Shown in pieces: positions 24,970 through 33,605 of a stretch of DNA of 41,234 nt. The position numbers were made by a program, and so were the translations under genes. The notes below the pieces were generated by a model. That model was not told the origin of the DNA. It worked only from the letters and a program-made list of their open reading frames with translations, and made no database searches. This stretch comes from Fodinicola acaciae (GTDB lineage Bacteria > Actinomycetota > Actinomycetes > Mycobacteriales > HKI-0501). Position 1 is the stretch's first letter. The number at the start of each line of letters is the position of its first letter. The stretch is from assembly GCF_010993745.1 (NCBI RefSeq), contig NZ_WOTN01000001.1, forward strand, positions 1 to 41,234. The letters are read 5' to 3'.

Positions 24970-25016
24970 TGGTCCGAATGTAACCTCCGCCGGCATCGCC
25001 GCAGGTCAGCCTGGCA

Positions 25017-25051
25017 CCGACGACGCAATCGGAATCCGATTGCGTCGTCGG
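25017..25051. terminator. strong bidirectional terminator hairpin
   Basis: A near-perfect inverted repeat with two 17-base arms, CCGACGACGCAATCGGA (25017-25033) and its complement (25035-25051), lies between the convergent GH43 and siderophore genes. It has no long U tract in either direction. The stem length makes it the clearest terminator in the window. A weaker AAACCG/CGGTTT structure follows at 25135-25165. The 288-base gap holds no gene. Confidence 0.8.
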
Positions 25052-25257
25052 TCACGTCTGGCCACAGTGCACTACCAAGCGGGTGGCTGGCAGGGACGCT
25101 CACCGGGTCCCGATGCGCGCGCCTGACCTACCCAAAACCGATATTTCGGACGCGATGTCCGGTTTGAGTAGACAAGAAATGCAAGATCGACAATCAAACC
25201 GCTGCGGGTGACCCGTTCGACAGAGCGCGTCTAGCTCTTGGACGCGAAACTCGTCGG

Positions 25258-26094
25258 TCAGGCGGACAGGGCGGCCGCTTCCTCCTCCTCGACCTGGCGG
25301 TTCCAGTCGCGCTTGGAGCTCTGCCAGCCGTCCTCGTCGCGGCCGATCCGCCAATAGCCGGAGATCGACAGCCGCGACATCGGGATGTCCTTGTCCACCC
25401 GCAGAAAACGGCGCAGGTCCTTCACCATCGCCGCCTCACCGTGTACGAACGCGTGCAGCTGTCCGGCCGGAAAGGCGAACCCGCGTACCGCCTCGGCCAG
25501 CGCCTCGCCGGGCGTGCGGTCGCCGCGGTGGACCCAGACGATCTCGGCCTTCGCCTGGGTGCTCAGCAGCTGCTCCTCGTCCGGGCCGGCGACCTCCACG
25601 AAGGCGTACGCCGGCACACCGGCACCGATCCGCTCCAAGCCCGTCGCGATCGCCGGCAGCGCGCTCTCGTCACCGGCCAGCAGGTGCCAGTCGGCCTCCG
25701 CGTCCGGCGCGTACGCACCGCCTGGACCCATGAACAGGATCTCCTCGCCGGGTCGCACCGAGGCGGCCCACGGCCCGGCGAGTCCGCGGTCGCCGTGGTA
25801 GACGAAGTCGATCGCCAGCCGCCGCCTGTCGGCGTCCCAGGAGCGCACCGTGTACGTGCGCGTCACCGGCCACTGGTCGCTCGGCAGCTCGGCGCGGATC
25901 CGCGCCATGTCGAACGGCTCCGGATAGCTCACGCCTGGCCGCGGAAACAGCAGCTTCACATAGTGGTCGGTGAAGTCACCGCAGTCGAACGCCGACAAGC
26001 CGGCGCCGCCGAGGGTCACCCTGATCATGTGCGGTGTGATGCGCTCGGTGCCGAGCACCTCGCCCCGGTGGGCCGTACGGCGTTTCTCGGACAT
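25258..26094 (-). CDS. siderophore-interacting protein (ferric-siderophore reductase, SIP/ViuB family)
   Basis: This is a 278-residue flavin reductase. The FAD-binding barrel is at residues about 5-125, with RTYTVRSWD as the flavin-binding motif, and the NAD(P)H-binding lobe follows with GDESALPAIA. The C-terminal YWRIGRDEDGWQSSKRDW is characteristic of siderophore-interacting proteins. It reduces ferric iron held by imported siderophores in the cytoplasm. A poly-Glu and Ala tail ends the protein. The ATG at 26094 follows GGGGAG. A TAGACT -10 element (minus strand, 26109-26114) and an IdeR-like box just upstream point to iron repression. No siderophore transporter is adjacent. Confidence 0.95.
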   Translation of the reverse strand: MSEKRRTAHRGEVLGTERITPHMIRVTLGGAGLSAFDCGDFTDHYVKLLFPRPGVSYPEPFDMARIRAELPSDQWPVTRTYTVRSWDADRRRLAIDFVYHGDRGLAGPWAASVRPGEEILFMGPGGAYAPDAEADWHLLAGDESALPAIATGLERIGAGVPAYAFVEVAGPDEEQLLSTQAKAEIVWVHRGDRTPGEALAEAVRGFAFPAGQLHAFVHGEAAMVKDLRRFLRVDKDIPMSRLSISGYWRIGRDEDGWQSSKRDWNRQVEEEEAAALSA

Positions 26095-26131
26095 CTGCTC
26101 CCCTGGAAAGTCTAGAGGTCCGCGCGGCCTC

Positions 26132-26150
26132 TTAGGTTCTCCTAACTCTA
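26132..26150 (-). promoter_or_regulatory. IdeR/DtxR-like iron box
   Basis: TTAGGTTCTCCTAACTCTA matches the 19-base DtxR/IdeR consensus (TTAGGTTAGSCTAACCTAA) at 14 positions, including the whole first seven. It lies 38-56 bases before the siderophore-interacting protein start, about where the -35 element should be, and overlaps the stop codon of the neighbouring stress-protein gene. Iron-bound IdeR would block transcription here. Confidence 0.7.
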
Positions 26151-27089
26151 GTCCGCGGTCTGCTGGATGTAGTGCCCGCCGGCCACGTCATGCACGACGA
26201 CGACCGGACAGTGACCGCTGTGCAACACCGTGCGCGCGACCGAGCCCAGTGGCAGGCCGGCCACGCCGCCGCTGCCGCGCGATCCCAGCACGACGGTGCC
26301 GGCCGTACGCGACAGCTCCACCAACGCTCGCCGGGCCGGGCCGGTCGTGGTCACAAAATCCACCTTGACCTGCGGAAACCGGAGCATCCACGGCTGCAGC
26401 GCGGTGGCCAGCCGGGATCGTTGCCGGGTCGCCAGCCGCTTCCAGTCGACCAGGATCGGGATCACCATGCCGGGCGTCGGCTCGGTGGACAGGTCGTTCC
26501 ACGCGTGCAGAGCCAGCAGCCGGCTGCCCTCCCGGACTGCGGCCTCGAACGCGTAGTCAACGGCCGCGCGTACGTGCGGATGGACGACGTCGTGGTCATA
26601 GTCGACGCCGACCACGATGCCGCCGGCCGTACGCGGCGGCCGGTCCGGCGGGACGATGGCCACCGGGCACTGCACCTGCGTGATGGCCGCGGCGACGGTC
26701 GATCCGAGCAGCGCGCTGCTCGCCTGTCCGGAGCCGTCCGTGCCGACCACGACCAGGCACGACGTGGTCGACGCGGAGACCAGAGCGGCGGCCGAGGACA
26801 CGCGCGCGAGCTGCGACAACAGCTCGACTTCCGGCGCGACCGCGCTGGCGCGGTGACTGGCCGCGTCCAGGATCCGCTGGCCGTGCCGCTCGGAGACCCG
26901 CCGGCGGTCCGCTTCCGACGCCTTGGGATGCAGGCCGGTCGGGATCTGGAACAGCGCGTGCACCAGCCGCAGCGAGACCTTGCGCCAACTGGCTTCGGCG
27001 GCGGCCCAGCCGACCGCGGCCATCGCCGCCGCGGAGCCGTCGACGCCGACCGACACCGGCCGGCGCGAGATGGGGGACACCGTTGCCAT
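26148..27089 (-). CDS. universal stress protein, two tandem USP domains
   Basis: This 313-residue protein holds two UspA-like domains. The first starts at SVGVDGSAAAMAAVGWAAAEA. The second starts at IVVGVDYDHD and ends with VVLGSRGSGGVAGLPLGSVARTVLHSGHCPVVVV, which carries the nucleotide-binding G-2x-G-9x-G(S/T) type motif. The first domain has an equivalent GTDGSGQASSALLGST. It is cytosolic, may bind ATP, and is linked to stress or hypoxic survival in relatives. I chose ATG 27089. Longer in-frame starts add unlike sequence. It lies back-to-back with another USP gene. Confidence 0.9.
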   Translation of the reverse strand: MATVSPISRRPVSVGVDGSAAAMAAVGWAAAEASWRKVSLRLVHALFQIPTGLHPKASEADRRRVSERHGQRILDAASHRASAVAPEVELLSQLARVSSAAALVSASTTSCLVVVGTDGSGQASSALLGSTVAAAITQVQCPVAIVPPDRPPRTAGGIVVGVDYDHDVVHPHVRAAVDYAFEAAVREGSRLLALHAWNDLSTEPTPGMVIPILVDWKRLATRQRSRLATALQPWMLRFPQVKVDFVTTTGPARRALVELSRTAGTVVLGSRGSGGVAGLPLGSVARTVLHSGHCPVVVVHDVAGGHYIQQTAD

Positions 27090-27234
27090 AGCCGGGAAAT
27101 CAGGCTTCGTGAGCTGACATGGTGCTCCTCGTCGTCGAGGGTCCCGTCTCGAACATCCATGCTCGCACAGGGATGTCGCCGCGTGGTCACGTACGGTAAA
27201 AAGGATCCTGACCGGAGACGTCCCCGGCCGACGA

Positions 27235-27246
27235 GGACTTTCGGCT
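27235..27246. promoter_or_regulatory. DosR-box-like motif, copy 1
   Basis: The 12-mer GGACTTTCGGCT occurs here, 52 bases before the plus-strand USP gene and in the shared region with the minus-strand USP gene. It resembles the first part of the mycobacterial DosR/DevR box (GGGACTTTNGGNCCCT), though the second half is degenerate. The same 12-mer recurs at 29428-29439 before the third USP gene. Confidence 0.5.
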
Positions 27247-27298
27247 CTGCTGCACCAAACGCTAGCGTCGATAACGTACAACCACGGAATGTGGCGCG

Positions 27299-28078
27299 AT
27301 GACCGGAAACCGAGCGATGACGAGTTCGTACTGGCCGGGCCTTCGTCCGGTCGCGGTGGGCGTGGACGGGTCGGCGGCGGCGCTGGAGGCGGTACGGTGG
27401 GCCGCCGCTGAGGCCGAGTGCCGCGGCGTGCCTCTGCGCCTCGGATACGCGATCAGCCGGCAGAGCGGGCCGTGGGACCGCGCCGGTCTCGGTGTCGCCG
27501 CGCGGCGGGTCCTCGACCGTGCCGTGGCCGCCGCGACGACCGCGGTGCCGGGCGTACACGTGGGCACGTCGACGTTGCAGGCCAATCCGGTCGACGCGCT
27601 GGTGCTGCTGACGACGACCGCTGCCGAGGTCGTGGTGCTCGGCGCCGGTGGCCTGCCGGCCGAGGTCGCCACCCGCGCCGCGTGTCCGATCGTCGTCGTA
27701 CGCGGCGAGCGGACCGCCGAGCTGGTCCGCTCCGGAGCCACCGTGGTGCTCGGCGCCGACGAACGTGCCGACGCCGACAGTCCGGTCGTACGGTTCGCGT
27801 TCGAGACCGCCGCTCGGCACAAGGCGCCGCTGCACGTCGTACGCACGTTGGCCGCGCGGCCGCTGGCGTCGGCCCGCTTCCCGGACGTCGAGGTCGTCGA
27901 CGACCTGGTCGCCGGCCCGCCGGAGCAGGCGTTGGTCGCGGCGGCGCGCGAGGCGCAGCTGCTGGTCGTCGGCGGTCGCGCGCGCGGCGGCCAGACCGGG
28001 CTGGTGCTCGGCCCGGTGACCAGGGCCGTGCTGCGCGACGCGGGCTGTCCGGTGGCCGTCGTGCCGATCCATGGCTGA
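27299..28078 (+). CDS. universal stress protein, two degenerate USP domains
   Basis: This is a 259-residue protein with two UspA-like folds. The first begins PVAVGVDGSAAALEAVRWAAAEAE. The second is recognised from VVLGADERADADSPVVRFAFE and the final VVGGRARGGQTGLVLGPVTRAVLRDAGCPVAVVP. The glycine-rich nucleotide motif is good in the second domain. It is shortened in the first (VLGAGGLPAEVATRAACPIVVV), so that half may not bind ATP. ATG 27299 is used, and ATG 27317, with GGAAA upstream, is an alternative. It is followed three bases later by a PNPOx-like gene. Confidence 0.88.
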   Translation: MTGNRAMTSSYWPGLRPVAVGVDGSAAALEAVRWAAAEAECRGVPLRLGYAISRQSGPWDRAGLGVAARRVLDRAVAAATTAVPGVHVGTSTLQANPVDALVLLTTTAAEVVVLGAGGLPAEVATRAACPIVVVRGERTAELVRSGATVVLGADERADADSPVVRFAFETAARHKAPLHVVRTLAARPLASARFPDVEVVDDLVAGPPEQALVAAAREAQLLVVGGRARGGQTGLVLGPVTRAVLRDAGCPVAVVPIHG

Positions 28079-28081
28079 GCC

Positions 28082-28486
28082 GTGTTCGACACCGAGGGTC
28101 TGCAGGAGCTGGAGGCGGCGGAGTGCCTGCGGCTGCTGGCCGGCGCCGGTCTCGGCCGGGTCGTGCTCACCGAGCGCGCGATGCCGGCCGTGCAGGTGGT
28201 CAACTTCGCCATGTATCGCGGTGAGGTGGTGATCCGTACGTCCGACGGCGGCAAGCTGGCCGCGGCGACCGCCAACGCGGTGGTCGGCTTCGAGGTCGAC
28301 GAGTTCGCGACCGACCTGCGGGCTGGCTGGAGCGTCGTGGTGGTCGGCCAGGCCAGCGAGGTCAGCGACGAGAACGAGCTGCGTGACGTACGCGACCTGC
28401 ACGTACGCACCTGGATGCCGTTGGCCGACGACCGGTTCATCCGGATCCGGCCGCAGATCGTCAACGGACGGCGGTTGCCGGCCTGA
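28082..28486 (+). CDS. pyridoxamine 5'-phosphate oxidase family protein
   Basis: This is a 134-residue single-domain protein of the PNPOx-like split-barrel fold, which typically binds FMN, F420 or heme. Family features are the N-terminal CLRLLAGAGLGRVVLTERAMP, the VIRTSDGGKLAAA turn that binds phosphate, VGFEVDEF, and the closing GWSVVVVGQASEV strand. It starts with GTG three bases after the USP stop, so the two are coupled. Its stop abuts the convergent USP gene with no gap. Pairing of USP and PNPOx-like genes is common in DosR-type regulons of actinobacteria. The cofactor and substrate are unknown. Confidence 0.9.
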   Translation: MFDTEGLQELEAAECLRLLAGAGLGRVVLTERAMPAVQVVNFAMYRGEVVIRTSDGGKLAAATANAVVGFEVDEFATDLRAGWSVVVVGQASEVSDENELRDVRDLHVRTWMPLADDRFIRIRPQIVNGRRLPA

Positions 28487-29368
28487 TCAGACCGGTGTCG
28501 TCACCGGCCGCAGGCTCGGCTGCCGCACCTGCGGATGCGCCACGACCACCGGACACCGCGCGATGTCGGCGACCGTGTGGCAGACCGCGCCGAGCACCGG
28601 TCCGCGCCGTCCGGACTGGCCGCGCGACCCGAGCACCAGCAGCAGCGCCCGGTCGGAGCGCTCGATCAGCGCGGCCACCGCGTTGCTGCCGGTGGTGTGC
28701 GCGTTGATCATCAGGCCGGTGCCATTGCCTGGCAGATGGCTCGCGACGGAGGCGAGGATTTCCTCCGCAGCGGTGAAACGCGCGCGCATAGCGGTCGGCG
28801 CGCACTCCAGCGACAGCGCCGCACAGCACAGCTCCAGTGGCGCGTTGTGCATGATCGCCAGGTCGGCTGCGAGCTCGGCGGCCGCGTACGACGCCTCCGA
28901 GCCGTCGATGCCGACCACGACCGGCGAGCCTGGCTCGTATGGCCGGGTCTGCGGTGGCACGGCGACGACCGGTGAGGCCGGTCCGCCGATCAGGTTGACC
29001 GCCGCCGAGTCGAGGAGCAGGTGCGCGGCGGTCGAGCCGTTGTGCCGGCCGATGACCGTCAGCCACGCGTCGCGGCTCTGCTCCAGCAGCGTCGACTCCG
29101 GCGTACCGATCCGCAGCCGCGAGGTGATCGCGATGGCGGGTGCGACCGCCTCGATGACGTCCGTCGTACGCGCGATGGCCGCGATCGCGCGCGATCTGGC
29201 GCGCAGCAGCAGCTGTGCCTCGCCGTCATCCGGTGGCCAGATGGCGGTCACCAGTCGGATGGACCGCCCGGTCGCCTGCGCCTGGCCCGCGGCCCAGCGC
29301 GCCGCGTCGTCACTGCCGGGACCGACGCTCACGCCGACCACGATCGGTGCGTTGGCTGACTTGTCCAT
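28487..29368 (-). CDS. universal stress protein, two tandem USP domains
   Basis: This protein of about 293 residues has two UspA-like domains. The first starts IVVGVSVGPGSDDAARWAAGQ and lacks a clear glycine-rich nucleotide motif. The second starts VVVGIDGSEASYAAAELAADLA and has VLGSRGQSGRRGPVLGAVCHTV near the end, a good ATP-binding loop. I use ATG 29368. An in-frame GTG at 29389 is possible. Its stop codon touches that of the convergent PNPOx-like gene. A DosR-like motif lies about 60 bases upstream, at the same distance as for the plus-strand USP. Confidence 0.88.
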   Translation of the reverse strand: MDKSANAPIVVGVSVGPGSDDAARWAAGQAQATGRSIRLVTAIWPPDDGEAQLLLRARSRAIAAIARTTDVIEAVAPAIAITSRLRIGTPESTLLEQSRDAWLTVIGRHNGSTAAHLLLDSAAVNLIGGPASPVVAVPPQTRPYEPGSPVVVGIDGSEASYAAAELAADLAIMHNAPLELCCAALSLECAPTAMRARFTAAEEILASVASHLPGNGTGLMINAHTTGSNAVAALIERSDRALLLVLGSRGQSGRRGPVLGAVCHTVADIARCPVVVAHPQVRQPSLRPVTTPV

Positions 29369-29426
29369 AGCCTGACTGTCCGCCGCCACCCGGCGCTCGG
29401 CTAGCGCCGAAAGGCGGCGGCCAGTA

Positions 29427-29439
29427 GGGACTTTCGGCT
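29427..29439. promoter_or_regulatory. DosR-box-like motif, copy 2
   Basis: GGGACTTTCGGCT lies about 59 bases upstream of the minus-strand USP gene. It shares GGACTTTCGGCT exactly with the motif at 27235-27246 and matches the first twelve positions of GGGACTTTNGGNCCCT. The last four positions do not match. Placement and repetition support a shared regulator of the stress-protein cluster. Confidence 0.5.
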
Positions 29440-29456
29440 GCGATTTTCCGAAAAAC

Positions 29457-31490
29457 CTACGACGGGGAGGCGACCGCGTGCAGGAAGCCGTCGGCGGTCC
29501 CGTACGTCAGGATGCCGTTGACGGCGGCCGCGCTCTTGACCTCCCTGGCCGAGTGGACCGCGTAAAGAGCGGCGCCGCTGGCCAGCGCGTACGCGGTGAT
29601 GCTCTGGTCGGTGCGTACGGCATAGACCTGGTTGTCGGCGGCCACCAGAAAGTTGACGCCGACCTTGGAGCCGGCGGCCGACCAGCGCTGCCGGCCGGTT
29701 TTCGCGTCCAGCGCGCCGATCGTGCCGCCTTCGTAGGAAAAACACACCGTCGTGCCGGCCGCGACCGGCGCGTTGCCGCTGTCCAGCTCGCTGACCGGTG
29801 CGTGCCACCGAGCCGCACCGGTGCGCGCGTCGTAGCCGAAGAAGCTGCTGCCGTCGTTGACCACCACGGTGTCGCCGACCACCAGCGGCGTCGACGTGCC
29901 GAGCCCCTGCTTCCAGATGTCCTTGCCGGTGCTCAGGTCTTCGGCCGTGACGCCGCGTTGCGGGTCCTCGGTGAACGTCTCGTACAGGATCCGGCCGGAA
30001 CTCGCCACGTTCTGGTGGTTGTTGATCGCGTAATCGAGCTCTTTCCCGGTTTTCGCGTCCACGAAGTAGGTGAAGGCGACCGATGACGTCGTCGTCAGGA
30101 GTACGAGAATGTCGGTGCTGGAGGTGACCAGTGCGCCGGCCTCCGTGTGGTCGGTGCCGGCATCGTCCTGGCCGATGGTGTAGCGCCAGCGCTGTTTGCC
30201 GTCGGCCGCTGACACTCCGAAGACCGTACGCGCCGTGGCGACACAGACCAGGTCGCCGCTGGCCAGCGGCCACGCGAGGATGGCGGCGCCGACGTTGAAC
30301 GTCCACGCGCGTTTCCCGGTGGTCACGTCGAAAGCGACCAGCTGCTTGCCGTCCGTGCCGGCGACCACCTTGCCGGCCACCGCGGTCAACGCCGGCTGCA
30401 GACCGGAAACCTGAGCCTGCCAACGAGAAACCGCCGCCGGCACCGGTTTGGCCGGCGACGGTCGCGGTGTCGGCGTACGCCGGCCGGCGAGCGCGAGAGC
30501 GGTGGCGCCGGCACCGGCTGCGGCGACGACGGCACCGGCGGCGGACAGCAGCACCGCGCGACGCGACACCTTCCTGACCGAGACGTGGTCGGCGGACACG
30601 GCGTCAGGCGCTGGTACGTGATGCGCGCGGCGGACCTGCGCGGCGATCGCGGCGGCCACCGGCGGCGGCAGCCAGTCGCCGGCCGGCTGCGGCGCGTTCG
30701 CGTTCAAGAAAGCCAAAATCTGCGCCGGCGTCGGCCGGTGTGCCGGTTCCTTGGCCAGGCAGCCGGCGACCAGCTGCCGCAGCCACGGCTCGGTCAACCC
30801 ATCCAGGTTGGGGTCGGTGAAGATGATCCGGTAGAGCTGCGCGTGCGACGGACCGTCACCGCTGAACGGCTCGGTGCCGGTCGCCGCGTACGCCAGCAGC
30901 ACGCCGAGCGAGAACACGTCCGAGGCCGGACCGACCTGATAGCCGGACGCCTGCTCCGGCGACATGAAAGCCGGCGAGCCGATCATCGTGCCGGTCTGGG
31001 TGAGCTTGCTGTCGTCGGCGGCGCGCGCGATGCCGAAGTCGATGACCCGCGGCCCTTCGCTGGACAGCAACACGTTGGACGGCTTGAGATCGCGGTGCAC
31101 CAGCCCGGCCGCGTGGATCGACTGCAGCGCCTCGGCCAGGCTCGCCGCCAGCGCGCGTACGGTCGGCGGCGGGAACGGTCCGAAGGTGTCCAGCGCGTCG
31201 TCGAGTGCGAGGCCTGGCACGAAAGCGGTGACCAGCCACGGCGAGTCGGCCTCGGTGTCGGCGTCGATGACGGCAGCCGTGAATGCACCGCTGACCGCGC
31301 GCGCCGCGGACACCTCGCGGGCGAACCGCGCGCGAAACTCCGGATCACGCGCGAAACGCGACCGTACGACCTTGATCGCGACCAGCCGGCCGCCGGCCGA
31401 CCGGCCGAGATAGACGACCCCCATGCCGCCGGCGCCGAGCCGGTTGAGCACCGCGTACGGTCCGATCTGGCGCGGGTCGCCGTCGGTCAA
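29457..31490 (-). CDS. Ser/Thr protein kinase with extracellular PQQ-like beta-propeller
   Basis: This is a 677-residue membrane kinase. The kinase domain (about 10-265) has the glycine loop LGAGGMGVVYLG, K40 in VAIKVV, catalytic HRDLKPSN (D134), DFG (D151) and SPE in place of APE. A basic juxtamembrane segment, KVSRRAVL, leads to one membrane helix at about 312-336. The outside part is a PQQ-type beta-propeller with repeated AxDxxTGxxxW-like blades, such as VAFDVTTGKRAWTF and GALDAKTGRQRWSA. It probably senses an external ligand or wall signal. The start is TTG at 31490, overlapping the upstream kinase stop as TTGA, with GAAGG about seven bases before it. Confidence 0.92.
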   Translation of the reverse strand: MTDGDPRQIGPYAVLNRLGAGGMGVVYLGRSAGGRLVAIKVVRSRFARDPEFRARFAREVSAARAVSGAFTAAVIDADTEADSPWLVTAFVPGLALDDALDTFGPFPPPTVRALAASLAEALQSIHAAGLVHRDLKPSNVLLSSEGPRVIDFGIARAADDSKLTQTGTMIGSPAFMSPEQASGYQVGPASDVFSLGVLLAYAATGTEPFSGDGPSHAQLYRIIFTDPNLDGLTEPWLRQLVAGCLAKEPAHRPTPAQILAFLNANAPQPAGDWLPPPVAAAIAAQVRRAHHVPAPDAVSADHVSVRKVSRRAVLLSAAGAVVAAAGAGATALALAGRRTPTPRPSPAKPVPAAVSRWQAQVSGLQPALTAVAGKVVAGTDGKQLVAFDVTTGKRAWTFNVGAAILAWPLASGDLVCVATARTVFGVSAADGKQRWRYTIGQDDAGTDHTEAGALVTSSTDILVLLTTTSSVAFTYFVDAKTGKELDYAINNHQNVASSGRILYETFTEDPQRGVTAEDLSTGKDIWKQGLGTSTPLVVGDTVVVNDGSSFFGYDARTGAARWHAPVSELDSGNAPVAAGTTVCFSYEGGTIGALDAKTGRQRWSAAGSKVGVNFLVAADNQVYAVRTDQSITAYALASGAALYAVHSAREVKSAAAVNGILTYGTADGFLHAVASPS

Positions 31491-33589
31491 CGGACGGCCT
31501 TCACGGCAGTCACGTCCTCCAGCGACGCGACGTAGACGGTGTCCATGCTGGCCAACGTACGCTCCGGCAGGTCGCCGACCGGCCGCGAGGCGATCTGCTT
31601 GCCGGTGCGCACGTCGATCGCGAGGAGCTTGTCGCTGGTCGCGTAGACGACACCGTCGAGCACCGCCGGCGGCGTCTCGGAAAGCGAGGTGTCACCGAGG
31701 TCGAAGTCCCATTTGCGGACACCGGTTTTCGTGTTGATGGCGTAAAGCTGCCGCGGCGCACCATAGAAGACCGCGGTGTCGCCAATCACCGTCGGCACGC
31801 CTTCGGAGCCGGAGTTGTCGGTGCCCTGCTGGCCCGGAAACGGCCACCGCTGCTTGCCGGTGGCGGCGTCGTACGCGAGCAGGTTGCCGCTGGACTCGCC
31901 GGCGTAGATGGTGTCGCCGATCAGCAGCGGCGACGAGCTGGAGCCGGCCGGCGCGCTCCACGCCTGTTTGCCGGTCTGCAGGTCGACCGCCAGCAGCGGT
32001 CCGTTGCCGCCGCCGAAATAGCAGCGTTTCGCGTCGGCGGCCAGGCCCGCCTCGCTGAACTGGCCGGTCGCCTTGAAGGTCCACAACGCCTGGCCGCTCT
32101 GCGCGTCGATGCCGTAGACGGTGCCGTCGAAGCCGGCCGCCACGACCAGGGATCCGCTCACGACCGGCGTGATGAAGCCGACCTCCCTGGCCGCGTATCG
32201 CCAGCGGTATTCGCCGGTCGTCGCGTCGACCGCGTTGACGCCGGTGTCGTCGGTGAAATACATGTTGGCGCCGGCGACGGTCGCCATGCCGGTCGCCGGC
32301 GTCGACTGCGCCCACGGGTTTTGCCCGTCACTGACCCGAAAAACCTCGACTCCGCGTTGCTTCAGCACGTAGACGATGTCGTGCGCGACGACCACGTTGA
32401 GCGTGCCGGCCGAGTTCAGGCCGGCCTGCCATCGCGTTGTTCCGGTGATCGCGTCCAACGCGTACAACGTGCTGTCCGAGGTGGCGACGAAAAGCAGGCC
32501 GCCGGCCAGCGCGATCGCGCCACCTTTCTTGAAGATCCACCGGTTGGTCTGCGCGGCTTCCACCAGCTCGTACGTTCCGGTGCCGGTCCCCGCGCAGAGC
32601 GCGACGACCGCCGCGCCCGCGCCGGCCGCCAGCAACGCGCGCCGGCTGATCCGCCGGCCGCGCGCGGTCGCGTCGGCCGACTGGTGCACGCGGTCGTCGG
32701 CCGGTGTCGGTGGATGCTCGGCGGCGCGGGTGAGCTCGGCGAGGTCGGACAGTACGGCGTCCGGCAGCCACTTGCCGTCCGGCCGCGCGACCGAGCCGAG
32801 CGTCGCGAGGATCTGCTCCGGAGTGGGCCGGGCTCGCGGATCGCGGTCCAGGCAGGCCGCCAGTAGGCCGCGCAGGTGCAGGTCGGTGACCGCGCTCAGA
32901 TCCGGCCGCTCGTGGACGACGCGATAGAGCAGCAGGTGCGGCGGACCCTCGCCGAACGGCACCCGGCCGGTCGCCGCGTACGCGAGCACCGCGCCGAAGG
33001 AGAACATGTCGCCGGCCGGACCGCTGGTCTGGCCGTTCACGTACTCCGGCGCGAGGAACGCCGGCGACCCGATGAAGCCGGTCGTACGCGTCACCGCCGT
33101 ACCATCCGCGGCCCGCGCGATGCCGAAGTCGATCACGCGCGGCCCGTCGGCCAGCAACAACACGTTTGACGGCGTCAGGTCGCGGTGGACCACCCCGGCT
33201 CGGTGCACCGCCGCGAGTGCCTCGGCGAGGCCGGCGGCCAGCGGCCACACGGACGGCAACGGACCGTGCTTGGTGACCGCCTCCTGGAGCGTGATGCCCG
33301 GCAGATACGCGGTCGCCAGCCACGGCGCCGCGGCCGCCGGATCGGCGTCGACCACCGGTGCCGTGTACGCGCCACTCACCGCGCGCGCGGCGGCCACCTC
33401 GCGCGCGAAGCGCTCACGAAACGGCGGCGCGGCGGCCAGGTCCTCGTGCACCACCTTGACCGCGACCAGCCGGCCGCCGGCCGACCGGCCGAGGTAGACC
33501 GCACCCATCCCGCCGGACCCCAGCCGCGCCAACAGCGCGTACCCGCCGACCGTACGCGGATCGGACCGCGTCAGCGGCTGCCAACCCAA
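31487..33589 (-). CDS. Ser/Thr protein kinase with PQQ-like beta-propeller, HRDLTPSN variant
   Basis: This protein of about 700 residues is a paralogue of the next kinase. It has the glycine loop LGSGGMGAVYLG, catalytic lysine in VAVKVV, HRDLTPSN, DFG and APE. The catalytic-loop lysine is replaced by threonine (HRDLT), a change I treat as possibly compatible with activity. A single membrane helix follows SRRALLAAG, then a propeller with blades such as YALDAITGTTRWQ and YGIDAQSGQALWTF. I chose TTG 33589 because AGGAGG lies nine bases upstream. GTG 33610 is an alternative. It overlaps the downstream kinase by four bases, so the two receptors are made together and could form heterodimers. Confidence 0.9.
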   Translation of the reverse strand: MGWQPLTRSDPRTVGGYALLARLGSGGMGAVYLGRSAGGRLVAVKVVHEDLAAAPPFRERFAREVAAARAVSGAYTAPVVDADPAAAAPWLATAYLPGITLQEAVTKHGPLPSVWPLAAGLAEALAAVHRAGVVHRDLTPSNVLLLADGPRVIDFGIARAADGTAVTRTTGFIGSPAFLAPEYVNGQTSGPAGDMFSFGAVLAYAATGRVPFGEGPPHLLLYRVVHERPDLSAVTDLHLRGLLAACLDRDPRARPTPEQILATLGSVARPDGKWLPDAVLSDLAELTRAAEHPPTPADDRVHQSADATARGRRISRRALLAAGAGAAVVALCAGTGTGTYELVEAAQTNRWIFKKGGAIALAGGLLFVATSDSTLYALDAITGTTRWQAGLNSAGTLNVVVAHDIVYVLKQRGVEVFRVSDGQNPWAQSTPATGMATVAGANMYFTDDTGVNAVDATTGEYRWRYAAREVGFITPVVSGSLVVAAGFDGTVYGIDAQSGQALWTFKATGQFSEAGLAADAKRCYFGGGNGPLLAVDLQTGKQAWSAPAGSSSSPLLIGDTIYAGESSGNLLAYDAATGKQRWPFPGQQGTDNSGSEGVPTVIGDTAVFYGAPRQLYAINTKTGVRKWDFDLGDTSLSETPPAVLDGVVYATSDKLLAIDVRTGKQIASRPVGDLPERTLASMDTVYVASLEDVTAVKAVR

Positions 33590-33605
33590 CCTGCCATCCC
33601 TCCTG

